Numbered from the stretch's first letter, positions 8,990 through 21,270 are shown. The stretch is 64,000 nucleotides of DNA from Adiantum capillus-veneris (GCA_014529385.2 CM043964.1:1340997-1404996); one strand, 5' to 3'. Translations and numbers: made by a program. Notes: generated from the sequence alone by a model not told the origin.

Positions 8990-11815
8990 ATCCTATGGCT
9001 ATCTACGGCTTGTGTAGTTGACGTTAATTCAAACCCATTGACCTACGACTTGCCATACACGCTCTTGATTACCTAATCATCTACAAATGGTTTCAGAAGC
9101 ATAGAAGCCATTTCCGAAGTTCGTTTGCGTTTTTCCGTAGAAAAACGCAACCGGATTTGACCTACGGCTTGTGTATTTGGCGTTTCTTCTATCCGTTTGA
9201 CCTACGGCTTGCCATACGCGCTCTTGACATTTCCTAAAGACTACCTAATCATCTACGGATGGTTTCAGAAGGAATAGAAGCCATTTCCGAAGTCCGTTTG
9301 CGTTTTTCCATAGAAAAACGCAACCGGATTTGACCTACGGCTTGTGTATTTGGCGTTTCTTTGATCCGTTTGACCTACAGCTTGCCATACGCGCTCTTGA
9401 AATTACCTAAAGACTACCTAATCGTCTACATATGGTTTCAGAAGGCATAGAAGCCATTTTCGAAGTTTGTTTGCATTTTTTCGTAGAAAAACGCAACCGG
9501 ATTTGACGTACGGCTTGTGTATTTGGCATTTCTTTGATCCGTTTGACCTACGGCTTGCCAAACATGCTCTTGACAATGACTAAAGACTACCTAATCGTCT
9601 ACGGATGGTTTTAGAAGGCATAGAAGCCATTTCCGAAGTCCGTTTGCGTTTTTCCGTAGAAAAACGCAACCGGATTTGACCTACGGCTTGTGTATTTGAC
9701 GTTAATTCAAACCCATTGACCTATGGCTTGCCATACGCGCTATTGGCATTGCCTAAAGACTACCTAATTGTCTACGGATAGTTTCAGAAGGCGTAGAAGC
9801 CATTTTTGAAGTCCGTTTGCGTTTTTCCGTAGAAAAACGCAACCGGATTTGACCTACGGCTTGTGTTTTTGGCGTTTCTTTGATCCGTTTGACCTACGGT
9901 TTGCCATACGCGCTATTGACATTTTCTAAAGACTACCTAATCATCTACCGATGGTTTCAGAAGGCATAGAAGCCATTTCCGAAGTCTGTTTGCGTTTTTC
10001 CGTAGAAAAACGCAACCGGATTTGACCTACGGCTTGTGTATTTGGCGTTTCTTCTATCCGTTTGGCCTACGGCTTGCCATATGCGCTATTGACATTGCCT
10101 AAAGACTACCTAATCCTCTACGGATGGTTTTAGGAAGCATAGACGTCATTTCCGAAGTCCGTTTGCGTTTTTTTGTAGAAAAACGCAACTGGATTTGACC
10201 TACGGCTTGTGTATTTGGCGTTTCTTCTATCCGTTAGACCTACGGCTTGCCATACACGCTCTTGACATTGCCTAAAGACTACCTAATCATCTATGGATGG
10301 TTTCAGAAGGCATAGAATCATTTTCCGAAGTCCGTTTGCATTTTTCCGTAGAAAAACGCAACCGGATTTGACCTACGGCTTGTGTATTTGGCGTTTCTTC
10401 TATCCGTTTGACGTACGCCTTGCCATACATGCTCTTGACATTGCTTAAAGACTAACTAATCGTCTACGGATAGTTTTAGAAGGCATAGAAGCCATTTCCG
10501 AAGTCCGTTTGCGTTTTTCGGTAGAAAACACGGCTTGTGTATTTGGCGTTTCTTTGATCCGTTTGACTTACGGCTTGCCATACGCGCTCTTGGTATTGCC
10601 TAAAGACTACCTAATCATCTACGGATGGTTTTAGAAGGCATAGAAGCCATTTTCGAAGTCCGTTTGCGTTTTTCCGTAGAAAAACGCAACCGGATTTGAC
10701 CTACGGCTTGTGTATTTGACGTTAATTCAAACCCATTGACCTACGGCTTGCCATATGCGCTGTTGACATTGCCTAAAGACTACCTAATTGTCTACGGATG
10801 GTTTCAGAAGGTATAGAAGCCATTTTCGAAGTCCGTTTGCATTTTTTCGTAGAAAAACGCAATCGGATTTGACCTACGGTTTGTGTATTTGGCGTTTCTT
10901 TGATCCGTTTGACCTACGGCTTGCCATACGCGCTCTTGACTAAAGACTACCTAATTGTCTACGGATGGTTTCAGAAGGCATAGAAGCCATTTTCGAAGTC
11001 CGTTTGCGTTTCTGTAGAAAAACACAACCGGATTTGACCTCTACCCATTGACCTACGGTTTGCCATACGCGCTATTGACATTGCCTAAAGACTACCTAAT
11101 CGTCTACGGATGGTTTCAGAAGGCATAGAAGCCATTTCCGAAGTCTGTTTGCGTTTTTCCATAGAAAAACGCAACCGGATTTGACCTAGGTCGTGTGTAT
11201 TTGGCGTTTCTTTGATCCGTTTGACCTACGGCTTGCCATACGTGCTCTTGACATTGCCTAAAGACTACCTAATCGTCTACGGATGGTTTTAGAAGGCATA
11301 GAAGCCATTTTTGAAGTCCGTTTGCGTTTCCGTAGAAAAACGCAACCGAATTTGACCTACGGCTTGTGTATTTGATGTTAATTCAAACCCATTGACCTAC
11401 GGCTTGCCATATGCGCTATTGACATTGCCTAAAGACTACCTAATCGTCTACGGATGGTTTCAGAAGGCATAGAAGCCATTTCCGAAGTCCGTTTGCGTTT
11501 TTTCGTAGAAAAACACAACCGGATTTGACCTACGGCTTGTGTATTTGGCGTTTCTTCTATCCGTTTGAACTACGGCTTGCCATACGCGCTCTTGACATTG
11601 CCTAAAGACTACCTAATCGTCTACGGATGGTTTCAGAAGGCATAGAAGCCATTTCCGAAGTCCGTTTACGTTTTTCCATAGAAAAACGCAACCGGATTTG
11701 ACCTACGGCTTGTGTATTTGACGTTAATTCAAACCCATTGACCTACGGCTTGCCATACGCGCTATTGACATTGCTTTAAGACTACCTTATAATGAACTAC
11801 GGATGGTTTCAGCTA
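8990..11815. repeat. Satellite array, about 16 units of ~173 bp
   Basis: The landmark GTCCGTTTGCG recurs near 9121, 9295, 9468, 9641, 9814, 9985, 10160, 10332, 10506, 10661, 10834, 11001, 11146, 11319, 11490 and 11663. Most steps are 171-175 bp; shorter steps (155, 167, 145) mark internal deletions. Most units carry a hairpin: TTGCGTTTTT, loop CCGTAG, AAAAACGCAA. Units vary between GGCGTTTCTTTGATCC and GACGTTAATTCAAACCC at one segment, so two subtypes are mixed. No coding frame runs through it. It lies between the CACTA terminus and the transposase. Confidence 0.92.
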
Positions 11816-12016
11816 GCTGTTTTAGCTGCTTAGTCCACACCCAGTAGTTTAGGATTCCATTATATGTTATTTTGTCATTTTGTTATTCTAACCTAGTATC
11901 AGTCTACCACATTGTAACTTTCTGGTCTCATAGGTCACTTTGGCCTTTTGAAGAGTTAACATAACATTTCATTTCATTTCTTTCTTTAATTTTAATTTTT
12001 TACGCAAACCATAACT
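11816..12016. other. Spacer between satellite and microsatellite block
   Basis: AT-rich, non-coding sequence linking the end of the 173-bp array to the CT/CA block. I see no feature here beyond pyrimidine-rich runs (CATTTCATTTC, TTCTTTAATTTTAATTTT). Confidence 0.5.
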
Positions 12017-12240
12017 CTCTCTCTCTCTAGTTTTAATTTCCTACGCACATTTTTCTCTCTCTTTAATTTTCTACACGCACACACACTTCTCTCTCTCTCG
12101 CTTTAATTTCCGACACGCACACACACTTCTCTCTTTCTCTCTCTTTCCTACACACACACACACACACACTTCTCTCTCTTTCCTACACACACACACACCG
12201 CTCTCTATCTCTCTCTTTAATTTCCTACACGCACACACAC

Positions 12241-12292
<52 letters not shown>

Positions 12293-12307
12293 TACACACA
12301 CACACAC

Positions 12308-12347
<40 letters not shown>

Positions 12348-12355
12348 ACACACAC

Positions 12356-12391
<36 letters not shown>

Positions 12392-12553
12392 TACACAAAC
12401 ACACACACACACCGCTCTCTGTCTCTCTCTCTTTCCTACATATACACACACACACACACACACCGCTCTCTCTCTCTCTCTTTCTCTTTCCTACACACAC
12501 ACACACACACTGCTCTCTCTCTCTCTCTCTCTTTCCTACACACACACACACAC

Positions 12554-12593
<40 letters not shown>

Positions 12594-12610
12594 TACATAT
12601 ACACACACCA

Positions 12611-12642
<32 letters not shown>

Positions 12643-12665
12643 CCTACATACACACACACACACAC

Positions 12666-12721
<56 letters not shown>

Positions 12722-12775
12722 TACACACACACACACACACGATGTGGGGAGAGAGAGAGAGAGAGAGAGAGCCAT
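12017..12775. repeat. Compound microsatellite: (CT)n TTTCCTACA (CA)n repeated
   Basis: The block cycles about eleven times or more through a CT run, the linker TTTCCTACA (or TTTCCGACACG near the left end) and a CA run, then CT again; a GA run closes it at 12750-12771. The linker is conserved while run lengths vary, so the unit itself has been tandemly amplified. Minus-strand open frames here (for example 12225-12869) are only Arg-Glu and Cys-Val dipeptide translations and are not genes. Confidence 0.9.
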
Positions 12776-12869
12776 AATACCTCACAGCAGGTTTTGGCCA
12801 AGATCTGAGAACGTGTGCGTTGAGGGCGAAAATGGCCCCTTCGCGTGGGTTCGGCTTTTTTTCCCCCAA

Positions 12870-13047
12870 ATTACTTCCGTCGATACCTGCGTCGATATAC
12901 GCGTTGATATACGTGTGAGAAAAATGACATTTCGATGCGTATATCCACGGTCATATCGACGCCGGACGATAAGTACGTCGATATGAACGTGGAAAGGCAC
13001 GGGCGTCGATATATAAAGTGTCGATAACTTTGGGTTATGTTATAGTG
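12870..13047 (-). repeat. CACTA terminal and subterminal region with TCGATA motifs
   Basis: About eight copies or near-copies of TCGATA, in both orientations, fall within 12878-13026 (CGTCGATACC, CGTCGATATAC, CGTTGATATAC, TTCGATGCG, CATATCGACG, CGTCGATATG, CGTCGATATA, GTCGATAAC). The outer end reads CACTATAACATAACCC on the minus strand. In En/Spm and related elements, an element-encoded protein binds short motifs clustered near the ends; by analogy these are the candidate binding sites (inference). Confidence 0.75.
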
Positions 13048-13096
13048 AATCCTAGATGGAGCGTTCTTAAATGAGAACTGGGAGTACAAACTACAA

Positions 13097-15480
13097 ATGG
13101 AAACTCTAACCGACCTATACACAGGTCACACCTATCATCTGGGTTGGTTAGATGTCCTACAATCCACAATGGGTGCTACTAGTGTGGAGGAACAACAACA
13201 AAGAGTTTGTGAGGTCATCCATATGATCATTGAGTTAGAGAGACAGAAAAAGGGGATCAACATGCCTTCAAGGGGTCTCATGAGATTCTTGGATACACGA
13301 AAGGCTAAACAACCAACCTTATCGCAAATGGAGACTCCCTCAGTAAGTCCGATGGATCCTCCATATGTTGTTTCGCCAAGGGTCTCAGTGCAATCTGAGC
13401 CCACAAGTGATAGCTTTACCTTTCCAAGTCTAGCTCATCTTTCCCTTGATGACACCACGGCTACCATGATGGGCATGCCGAGAGACACGCCATGGACCTC
13501 ATTTAAAGCACCGCTACATGGTAGCTCAATGCCTGCAACAGTACCTACAAGTGTGTACCAATCGTATACACCCATGGGTCCTCGTACTCATGTAGTCCCT
13601 ACCCCTCCCATTGTTTCAACAACCTATGCTCCACAACCATAACACCCAAGTTCTTATTTTCATGGGATACCGGCTAGCATTAGCATGTCACATCCGACGT
13701 CTGCTATGCCTAGGGCCACACATATGAACTATGGACCACCACATGGCACCACACCGTACCAAACGTGGAACCCAAGGGCTTCTTATGCGCAAAGCCCAAT
13801 GCCAATACCTACTCCACATGTAGTCTCTGGAGCGCCTTCACCCACGGTGCCTGCTCACTTAGGTGACTTGACAACATTTGCTCAAGCTATTGGTCGATCT
13901 ATTGCCGAGAATATGCGTAACACGCCTGATAGAGAACCTAGAAGTAAGGCAGTATAAATAGCCAAGCTCACACAAAAATTTTATTGGAGACGGGGATGTG
14001 AGAAAGCATATCCAAGTGTTTGAACAAATATGCGATTCTCTAGGAGAACACAATGACTTGCATAAGAGTAATGCTTTAAGCCTAACCTTAAGTGGGAAGG
14101 CAGGGGATTGGTATAGAACCCTAAGGGTGGAAGAAAAAATGATTTATCCTACTCTTAGGAGACTGTTCTTGAAAGAATACATACGAGAGGGAGTACTTTG
14201 GGGTGTAGCCTCTCAGCTCCAGAAATCCCAACGAGAGGAAGGAGAGTCGGTGAGAGACTTTATTAGTCGCTTGAAGCATTTGAATTCTCGTTGTAATCCA
14301 AATGAGCGCTTCAATAATAATCAATTTCTTGATAGATTCATTAGGGGGTTACGACATGAGGATATCTACAATGGCCTAGTCATTAGAGGTATCACTACTT
14401 GGGAAGCAGTCACCACCAACGCGATCCAATTGGAGGATAATTTAATGATTCAAGGAGAAAGAGTGTCTGTTGAGCCTAAATCTATTAGCTTGCAAGGATC
14501 AGGGCATCAGCCAATGACCCTAAAGCCTATTGCTAAGGAGCCAAAGATATCTGAGATGACTTTAGCAGATCTCACCAAGGCTATTCAAGAGAGTCTTAGA
14601 GACAATCGTGCTCTGTAAAACAATCATATGTACCCAAGAAGGGAGCAACAATGGTGCTCAGTATGCTATGGACCGCATAGTACCAGTGAATGCCCTACTT
14701 TTAGAGTAAAATTCAATGGGAATTGCAATGCCTGTGGAAGGTATGGTCATCAAGCTAAGGACTGCATAGTATTTAAGCGTGTGATGGCCAATAGACCAAC
14801 CTTAGCATGGACAGACACACCTCGAGTGCCTGTATTGATGCCGAACCCCCTCTTGAACAAACAACACAACACATGGTCCCTAGGGCCCAAAATGTTGTTC
14901 AAACAACACCCATACCACCTCCAGTGCTAGGACCGCAACCACCACATCCGAGAATCACTTCTGTGAATCAAGTGGGTTGTGAGTCATCTATTGCTTGTTT
15001 GGAAGGCTGTGAGGAAGATATAGATCGTAATATTTCCTATGGGCTGGATGGGCTGGAAGTCAAACCTGTATATCAAGTAGCTGCTCTTGCGGCAAGAGGC
15101 CAAAATATCAATTACACTGCTAAGAGACCACCTCTTCAATGCTATGAGTGTGGAGGTCCACATCGTGTAGTCGAGTGTCCTATTAGGCTACAAAAGAATG
15201 CCACACTAATGCAAACCAATCAAGCGAGCACGTCTACAATGCCGATACTCATGTGTAATCGATGCGGCATAGATCATTTGATTGCCCAATGTCCAAATTA
15301 TCCAAATTCACCGAAGATCACGCCACAAAACTTGATTGAAGTTACCAAGGAGCCATCACAAAGTACACCTGTGGTACCAGTAAACGTACTCACACGATCG
15401 ATGCTCCAAAAACAAAATTATATTCTTGAGGAAAGAGACACGGCATCAATTGCCCAATCTCAAAAAAAGAAGAAAACATG
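13097..15480 (+). pseudogene. Element D: gag with several zinc knuckles
   Basis: Starts at METLTDLYTG. The first 290 codons are Pro/Thr/Ser/Met-rich. The retrotransposon gag domain follows at 13998-14450 (AGDWYRTL, FISRLKHLNSRC, FIRGLRHEDIYNGLV). Cys/His clusters follow: CSVCYGPHSTSEC and CNACGRYGHQAKDC in 14650-14770, CYECGGPHRVVEC near 15140-15180 and CNRCGIDHLIAQC near 15254-15293. Damage includes TAA at 13640-13642, a frame change between 13957 and 13998, TAA near 14616-14618, and a frame change in 14800-14930. The gag protein would form the particle shell. The CACTA element sits just upstream, separating gag from its 5' LTR. Confidence 0.75.
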
Positions 15481-17126
15481 AAGGAAGAGATCGCAAAAAG
15501 CAGCGAAGTCAGACCCCAGTTCAAAGACCAACATAGGGACTGGTGACGACCCCGTATATATGAACGACGCTGAAGAGGATTTGGATTCAGGTGAAACCAT
15601 GGAGACCAAAATGACCACTAAGATAGAAACCAACAAGGAAGATCTTCATGAGACACAATGGCTAGGATCCAAGAAGAACTTATCCAAACCCTACAGAGGA
15701 GATCGAGCAAGTCAAGCAATTAAGGAGTTTGGTAGAAGATACTGAAAGGGATCTAGAACCAGTACCTAGGCAGATCCAGTTTACAGACACCGTGTTCCCT
15801 ACGCAACTGAGGTCTGACCAAGTCCATAGACCCTTAGCCATACCTAGTGTCATCCAAGAAGAAAGTGACTTAAAGTCATGGGAAAGTGGGCGTACTCACT
15901 TCTTGATGGAAAGAATGTTTATAGAGGGACTACCTGATCCTATCAAAGAAATGGAGATCCCATCTTCCCCATGTCAAGGGACTGAAGTCCAAAAGGTGCC
16001 GTTAAACATTGCCAAATTGATGGATTTCATGTCTTTAAAAGTTAGAACCACCATCATGTCCAAACTATATAAAGACCCTTAGCTAGTCTCAACTCTTCAA
16101 GCCTTCCTCAATGGAGAACTAAAGTTTGGGCTACCACAATTTGCACAGATGGATGGAGCTGGGGTGATGCCAATAGAGGAGAAACACTTAGATCCACAAC
16201 CCAAACTAGATGAGAACCTTGTTATAGAAATACCTGTTAATAAGTTGGGACAATACTTTGAGGGTGATGAATCCAATGCGACCATACCAATCACTACTAA
16301 GGGATTAACTGTGAAGGGAATCCTTGATGGCGGTGCTGGGGTTAGCATTGTGATTAAAAATTTCTGGGAAACTATGGGAAGACCTCACCTTGCAACCACA
16401 ACCATAGTAGTGAAGATGGCCTATGGGTCTATTGTTAAATCTATTGGGATGCTAGAAGATCTCAAGATCAAGGTCTTTGGACATAAAATAAGGATTACCT
16501 TCATTATTATGGATTTCTCCAAACACACTATGGCATCGGAGATGATCTTAGGACGTCCTTTCATGAGGGAAGCAAAAATGGTGCATGACTGGTCTAAAAA
16601 CCATGTCTACTTGCAGTTCCAAGATTCTGTCATTTGAGTGGATCTTGTTACTGGTCGAGCACATCCTCTAGGAAACAGGTTTATAATTGATCATAGATCT
16701 GACACCACAGTTCACTTGGCCCCATTGCAGTATTGTTACACGTGTAAAGCGGACACTGATGTTGGGGAAGATTCTCCTTATATGGTTGTACTACCTGGGA
16801 TGACTGAGTCGGACAATGTGGATTGGGTCCACCTAGCAGCAACCGTAGACACTTGGGGAAATAGGGGGACAACCTGGGTAACACCTGAGGGGGATGAAAT
16901 GCTACCAGTCGTACTCTTAAATATGCTAGAAGCAATGCATATAGCTTCTGATGACCTACAAGATGAAAGTTTGACTGGCATTGGAACAAGTAGCGCCTCA
17001 CAAGACTCTAGCCCACACGATTTGGGGTCAGAATCATCAATTGAAATTGACTCTGAGGATGAAGAATCTGAGTTAAATCTTAGTGCAAATGTGGGGACAA
17101 ACATTCAGGGCCCAGAGGTAACCTAG
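15481..17126 (+). pseudogene. Element D: linker and aspartic protease
   Basis: Frame fragments link gag to a retropepsin. The catalytic triad region reads GILDGGAGVSIV near 16317-16352, where Asp-Gly-Gly replaces the usual Asp-Ser/Thr-Gly, as in other plant gypsy proteases in this window. MILGRPFMREA downstream (about 16542-16575) is the conserved C-terminal Gly-Arg-Pro motif. A TAG at 16080-16082 and TGA at 16635-16637 interrupt the frame. The acidic tail up to 17126 (DSEDEESELN) is of unknown role. Confidence 0.75.
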
Positions 17127-17935
17127 ATGACAATCTATCCAGGGGAGCAGAAGACACAAGTAGTGATTCAGAGATCGACCGTAATCGAGGATTAAACAAG
17201 AAGAGTAAGAGATATAAGAGGCGACGATATCGAGAAAATGTGCTTGCTAGACTAAATGAAAAGAAATCTACCGCAGAATGGCTTAATTATATAGGGGCAT
17301 GTGATGCTCATCGGAAGTTGGTAGATAACTGGGGTGAATACCTTCAAAGCGTTATGTGGTGTAGTCCACAACCCATTGACATCGCACAACTAGAGGCTAC
17401 AGAGAAGCCAAAGTTGAGCCGTACTGTAAGGAGACGACAAAATCGAGAGTTAGCTCAACAACAAAAGGAATCGGAAGTGAAATCACAATCTACAGAACAA
17501 CAAGACTCCACAGACTTACACCCTGCACCTGAACATTTCAAAGCCTATACCACAGAGGAACGTAAGGTTGTGTATACAAAGGCTCAAAGAAAACCTATCG
17601 ATGGGAGCAATGGAGTCTATGACGGTCCAGCGATAGCTAAGGAAATAGAGTTAGCAGACCCAGGAGAAGAGTCCAGACCTGTTTTCATTACCCAAGATTT
17701 GACAGATACTGAGGAGTGTGTACTTAAAGAACTTCTCAAGGAATTCAGGGATATATTTGCCTGGACATATCATGATATGAAAGGTGTTCCACCTTCAGTG
17801 GTGCAACACAAAATCCCCATGAATAGCATGGCTAAACCAGTTCAGAAACGACCCTACCCAATGAATCCTAAATATGTAAAAATTGTTCAAGAAGAGATTG
17901 AAAAGACTTAGGGTTTCCCCCCAATCTCTAAAATA
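17127..17935 (+). pseudogene. Element D: pre-RT region and first residues of reverse transcriptase
   Basis: LKEFRDIFAWTYHDMKGVPP and KPVQKRPYPMNPKY are the classic N-terminal edge of plant gypsy RT. The frame stops at 17909-17911, and within about 50 bp all similarity to RT ends. The RT core, RNase H and integrase of D are missing, so D lost about 3 kb of pol or is a non-autonomous derivative that kept gag and protease. Confidence 0.75.
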
Positions 17936-19520
17936 TCCTATTCCCTTGACTCTCTAAGGGGAGTGCAAATAATTAGGTTAGGGTTCCTTATGTTTTTTAA
18001 TTGTGTTCAATAAGTGTTGGTATCTTTTCCCACTGATGTGCCTCCTAGAGGTATTCTTTGTGTTTCATAGTGTGTACATGAACGTGTTGATGTGGTTAGG
18101 ATTTGGACCTTCATGGAATATTTCTCTCGTTCACACTTCAAATCAACTACGACCATCAACACAAACAGGTGTTTCTTATCCATTAGCATTGCCCCTTATC
18201 TTTTTGCATCCATGTTTGTCTGCTTTAATTGTGATTGGTAGCATAATATTCAACACATTTTCTTAGTACCAAACATTAAATTCAATGTAAATTATTTTTG
18301 TCATAATCACTTGTCTAGGTTTAAAAATTAACCAGTCCGCCTAAGCTAGTTTGACCAAGCTAGGTGTTAGAGATCTTCTCTTAATACCATGGGGAATGCC
18401 TTCCTAATAATTAAGGGTTACTTAGGTTCTTAATCCGATTTAGGCAGCATTGTGTGAAATGTACTAGGGCTTTCTAGTGGGCTTATTCCCTATTGACCTT
18501 TAGCTTAAGTATTATAAAGGGAGTTTACTAGTGTGATGAGCCTGGGGAGGTGTAAAAATGTTATATGACCCCCCAAAGTTACAAAATTAAAATGCTAAAA
18601 ACGAACAAACAAAAAAATCAAAGTGCCACAATGTAAAATCTTAAGCTGGAAGAGAAATCTCAGCTTGATTTGGTACTTCACTCACATGTATCGCCTATGG
18701 TACTAGAGCCCTAGAGGTTCCCAGTGTGGGCGCTTTTCTTTGAAAAGCAAAAAACCCAAGGCATACAAAATAAGCACACACATAAAAATTGAATCACTGT
18801 GAAAAGAGTTTGGGGGGTCAAGGAAAAGGTAATCAGTTAGGCGATGATTTCATGAGAAATTCCTTTTATCGTAGCTTAACTACAGGTCTTCTAGGTATAG
18901 CCTCTAGTCAGCCCTCGAACATGAAATACTTGGCTCTCGCGATTAAACAACTTAATTGACCAGAGAAAATTAAGAAGCTTACCCATGGTATTAATAGTCG
19001 ATCTTTAGTGCCTTTAGATCGTTAAATTAGCGACCAAAGACTTGTTTAATTTTTTACCTTTACAACTGTTTATGCGTTTGATCATATTGAAATTAAATGT
19101 TTATTGCTGACAAATGGTTTAGAATTATGCTACCAATCAATTTGTCTACCTAAAACTACATATGCTTTTTAATTGTAAATAAGAATGCAATTATTGTGCC
19201 AATGTTGTTTGATTTTGCAGTGTCTGAAGAAGGCTAAGGACATTCATCTCAAATGCTCTTCCACCTCAATGAATGAGCTTCAACTCAATAGCTTTCAAGG
19301 AAGGAATCTACATCAGGAAGGGGGACATGTTAACCCTCACGCACATTCCTATCACCTACGACGGACGTCGTATTATTTATTTGGTAGAGTCAGGTACCGG
19401 GCTTGTCGGTCCAATAGGAAAAGGGTAAGAGTGATCGCCGATGAGAGGCGTACTCTAACTGGAACATTCAAGGGATTACTTGGCTAAGCATGGGCGTCCA
19501 AGTGTGAATGGGGCAAGCTC

Positions 19521-19529
19521 ATATAAAAG
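19521..19529 (+). promoter_or_regulatory. TATA box in the D LTR-like region
   Basis: ATATAAAAG in a GC-balanced context, about 110 bp upstream of a long GA run. It would drive plus-strand transcription starting near 19550. Confidence 0.45.
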
Positions 19530-19635
19530 TCAACTAAACCTAAAATTCACTCATTCTTTCATTTGTGCAATTGAAGAGTGCTCTTGCTCCATCTCCATCT
19601 TCTTCTTCTCCACCTCCTTGTGTGTGTGTGTATGC

Positions 19636-19637
<2 letters not shown>

Positions 19638-19715
<78 letters not shown>
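19638..19715. repeat. (GA)n microsatellite
   Basis: About 39 uninterrupted GA units directly after a TGTGTGTGTGTATGCGT stretch. Frames on either strand across it are Arg-Glu or Ser-Leu artefacts. Confidence 0.95.
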
Positions 19716-19716
<1 letters not shown>

Positions 19717-19889
19717 CGATCGAGCATTGCGATGACGGCACGGCGTCGGTGAAGCGGTTGAGCGCGGCATAGCGGCGTCTCCCTCTTCTTCACGGTGAGG
19801 AATCCTCCACGACAGAAAGCGTAGAGCGGTGAGTGACACACCATTGCCATCTTTGAGCTTACTAGTTTAGGCTTGTTGTGTGCTTGGAG

Positions 19890-21270
19890 CCATTTGTGGC
19901 TCGCACACAGTGTATCGGCAAGTTCCTTGCATTGACACGTGTGACATACAAGCACAAGTATATCAGTTTCTTTCTAAGGGTGGATTCCCAGATAACTGGA
20001 CTCAGAATCAGAAGAAGGCTTTGGTTATTAAAAGTCTAAAGTTCACTATCATTGGTGGATCACTTTACAGATTGGGTGTCGATGGGATTCTTCACAGATG
20101 TGTGTCTATGGAGGGTCGAATGCAAGTTATTTCAGAGACACATAATGGGAAATCTGGTGGACGTTTTTCTACTGATATTACTTTGAATAAGATTCTGCAG
20201 GCTAGATTGTGGTGACAGACTTTAATATCTGATGTCAGAAGCTTTTGTAAAACATGTGATATATGCCAAAGAATGGGCAGACCCACAACAACAGATATGA
20301 CTCCTTTAACACCAGTCCAGCCAATGGGTGTTTTCATGAAATGGGGTCTAGATTTTATGGGTCCATTCAAGAAGATTACTCAAAGAAACAATAGGTATAT
20401 ATTGATGGCTACCTATTATCTGACCAAGTGGGTAGAAGCTAAGGCTCTTCCCGACAACACGGCAAAATCCACTGCTAGGTTTCTATTTGAGAATATTGTC
20501 TGCCGATATGGATGTTCTGTGGGGATTGTGTCAGACCAAGGTACACACTTTATAAATGACACTATGGATATTCTTATGGATATGCTTTCAGTCAAGCATT
20601 GAAAATCAACACCATATTATCCTAGATGCAATGGGCAAACCGAAAGCAGCAACAAGACTATGAAGACTATCCTCACCAAGATTGTGCAGAAAAAGAAAGA
20701 GCAGCGGGACTTGAAACTTCAAACTGCTCTATGGGCATATAGAACAGCTTATAAGGTCACTACGGGGTTAACACCATTTAGAATGGTGTACGACACTGAA
20801 GCTGTTGTACCTATGGAATTTGTCATACCCAGTCTCAGGATGGCAGTAGAGCATGGCTTGGATTTTAATCACAATCTAAAAAAGAGACTGGAGGAGCTAA
20901 CACAGCTAGATGAGTTGAGACAGAGGGCTATGCTGGAACAAGAAATTGTTCAGCAAAGAAGAAAACATTGGCATGACAGATGAATTAAAGTCAAGGAGTT
21001 TCAAAAAGGCAATCTAGTTCTTTTATATCAATCAAAACTAGGCCCTAAGAAGAAAACACTGGCATGACAGATGAATTAAAGTCAGGGAGTTTCAAAAAGG
21101 CAATCTAGTTCTCTTATATCACTCAAAACTAGGCCCTAAGAAACCAAACTTAAAGATAGCCTGGGCATGACCATTTGAAGTTGATTGGGTGTTCTCCAAT
21201 GGCACGGTAAGGTTGAAAGATTTTTCTGGATTACTCTTGCCATGGGTATATAATGGAGCCAAAATCAAGC
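19890..21270 (+). pseudogene. Element E: Ty3/gypsy integrase
   Basis: The H2C2 finger (HNGKSGGRFSTD then CKTCDICQ at 20140-20270) has Arg where the second His is expected. Core acidic residues are present: LDFMG near 20350, VSDQG near 20530, and the glutamate in NGQTESSNK at 20631-20657. ALWAYRTAY and the C-terminal FQKGNLVLLY follow. Stops: TGA at 20213-20215 and at 20600-20602 (both at expected Trp), TGA near 20982. A 91-bp tandem duplication at 20956-21137 shifts the frame. Integrase would insert the cDNA; this copy is dead. Its RT and gag are not in the window, consistent with D having inserted into E. Confidence 0.82.
20956..21137 (+). repeat. 91-bp tandem duplication in integrase of E
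   Basis: AAGAAGAAAACATTGGCATG at 20956 recurs at 21047 with few changes, and both copies end in CTAGGCCCTAAGAA. 91 is not a multiple of three, so the second copy is out of frame. Confidence 0.9.

Larger units (their letters stand above)
6867..13047 (-). mobile_element. CACTA (En/Spm) DNA transposon, 5' part, minus orientation
   Basis: The right terminus reads CACTATAACATAACCC on the minus strand starting at 13047, the CACTA signature. Subterminal TCGATA motifs follow, then a microsatellite block, a ~173-bp satellite array, and a TNP2-type transposase reading left until LTR F interrupts it at 6866. The base triplet after the terminus, AAT at 13048-13050, is the expected 3-bp target copy, but the opposite end is outside the window. 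The element sits in the leader of retroelement D. Confidence 0.8.
17955..19890 (+). mobile_element. Probable 3' LTR of element D (boundaries approximate)
   Basis: A purine tract (TAAGGGGAGTG) at 17955-17966 precedes about 1.9 kb without coding similarity, after which integrase sequence of another element starts abruptly. A TATA box (ATATAAAAG) at 19521-19529 and a GA run just downstream fit the U3/R layout of an LTR. I could not fix the TG...CA ends because the partner LTR is off the window. Alternatives: a solo LTR, or non-LTR insertion filler. Confidence 0.5.

Noticed and set aside
8990-11815. Regular repeats suggesting a CRISPR array
   Set aside because: The 173-bp units have no short repeat plus unique spacer structure, and the context is a plant transposon.
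12071-12869. Long minus-strand frames rich in Arg-Glu and Cys-Val
   Set aside because: Pure translation of CT/CA microsatellites.
18003-18266. Plus frame with hydrophobic stretches in the presumed D LTR
   Set aside because: No family match and biased composition; not supported as a membrane protein gene.
19480-19955. Frames on both strands across the GA run
   Set aside because: Microsatellite translation; flanks show no domain.
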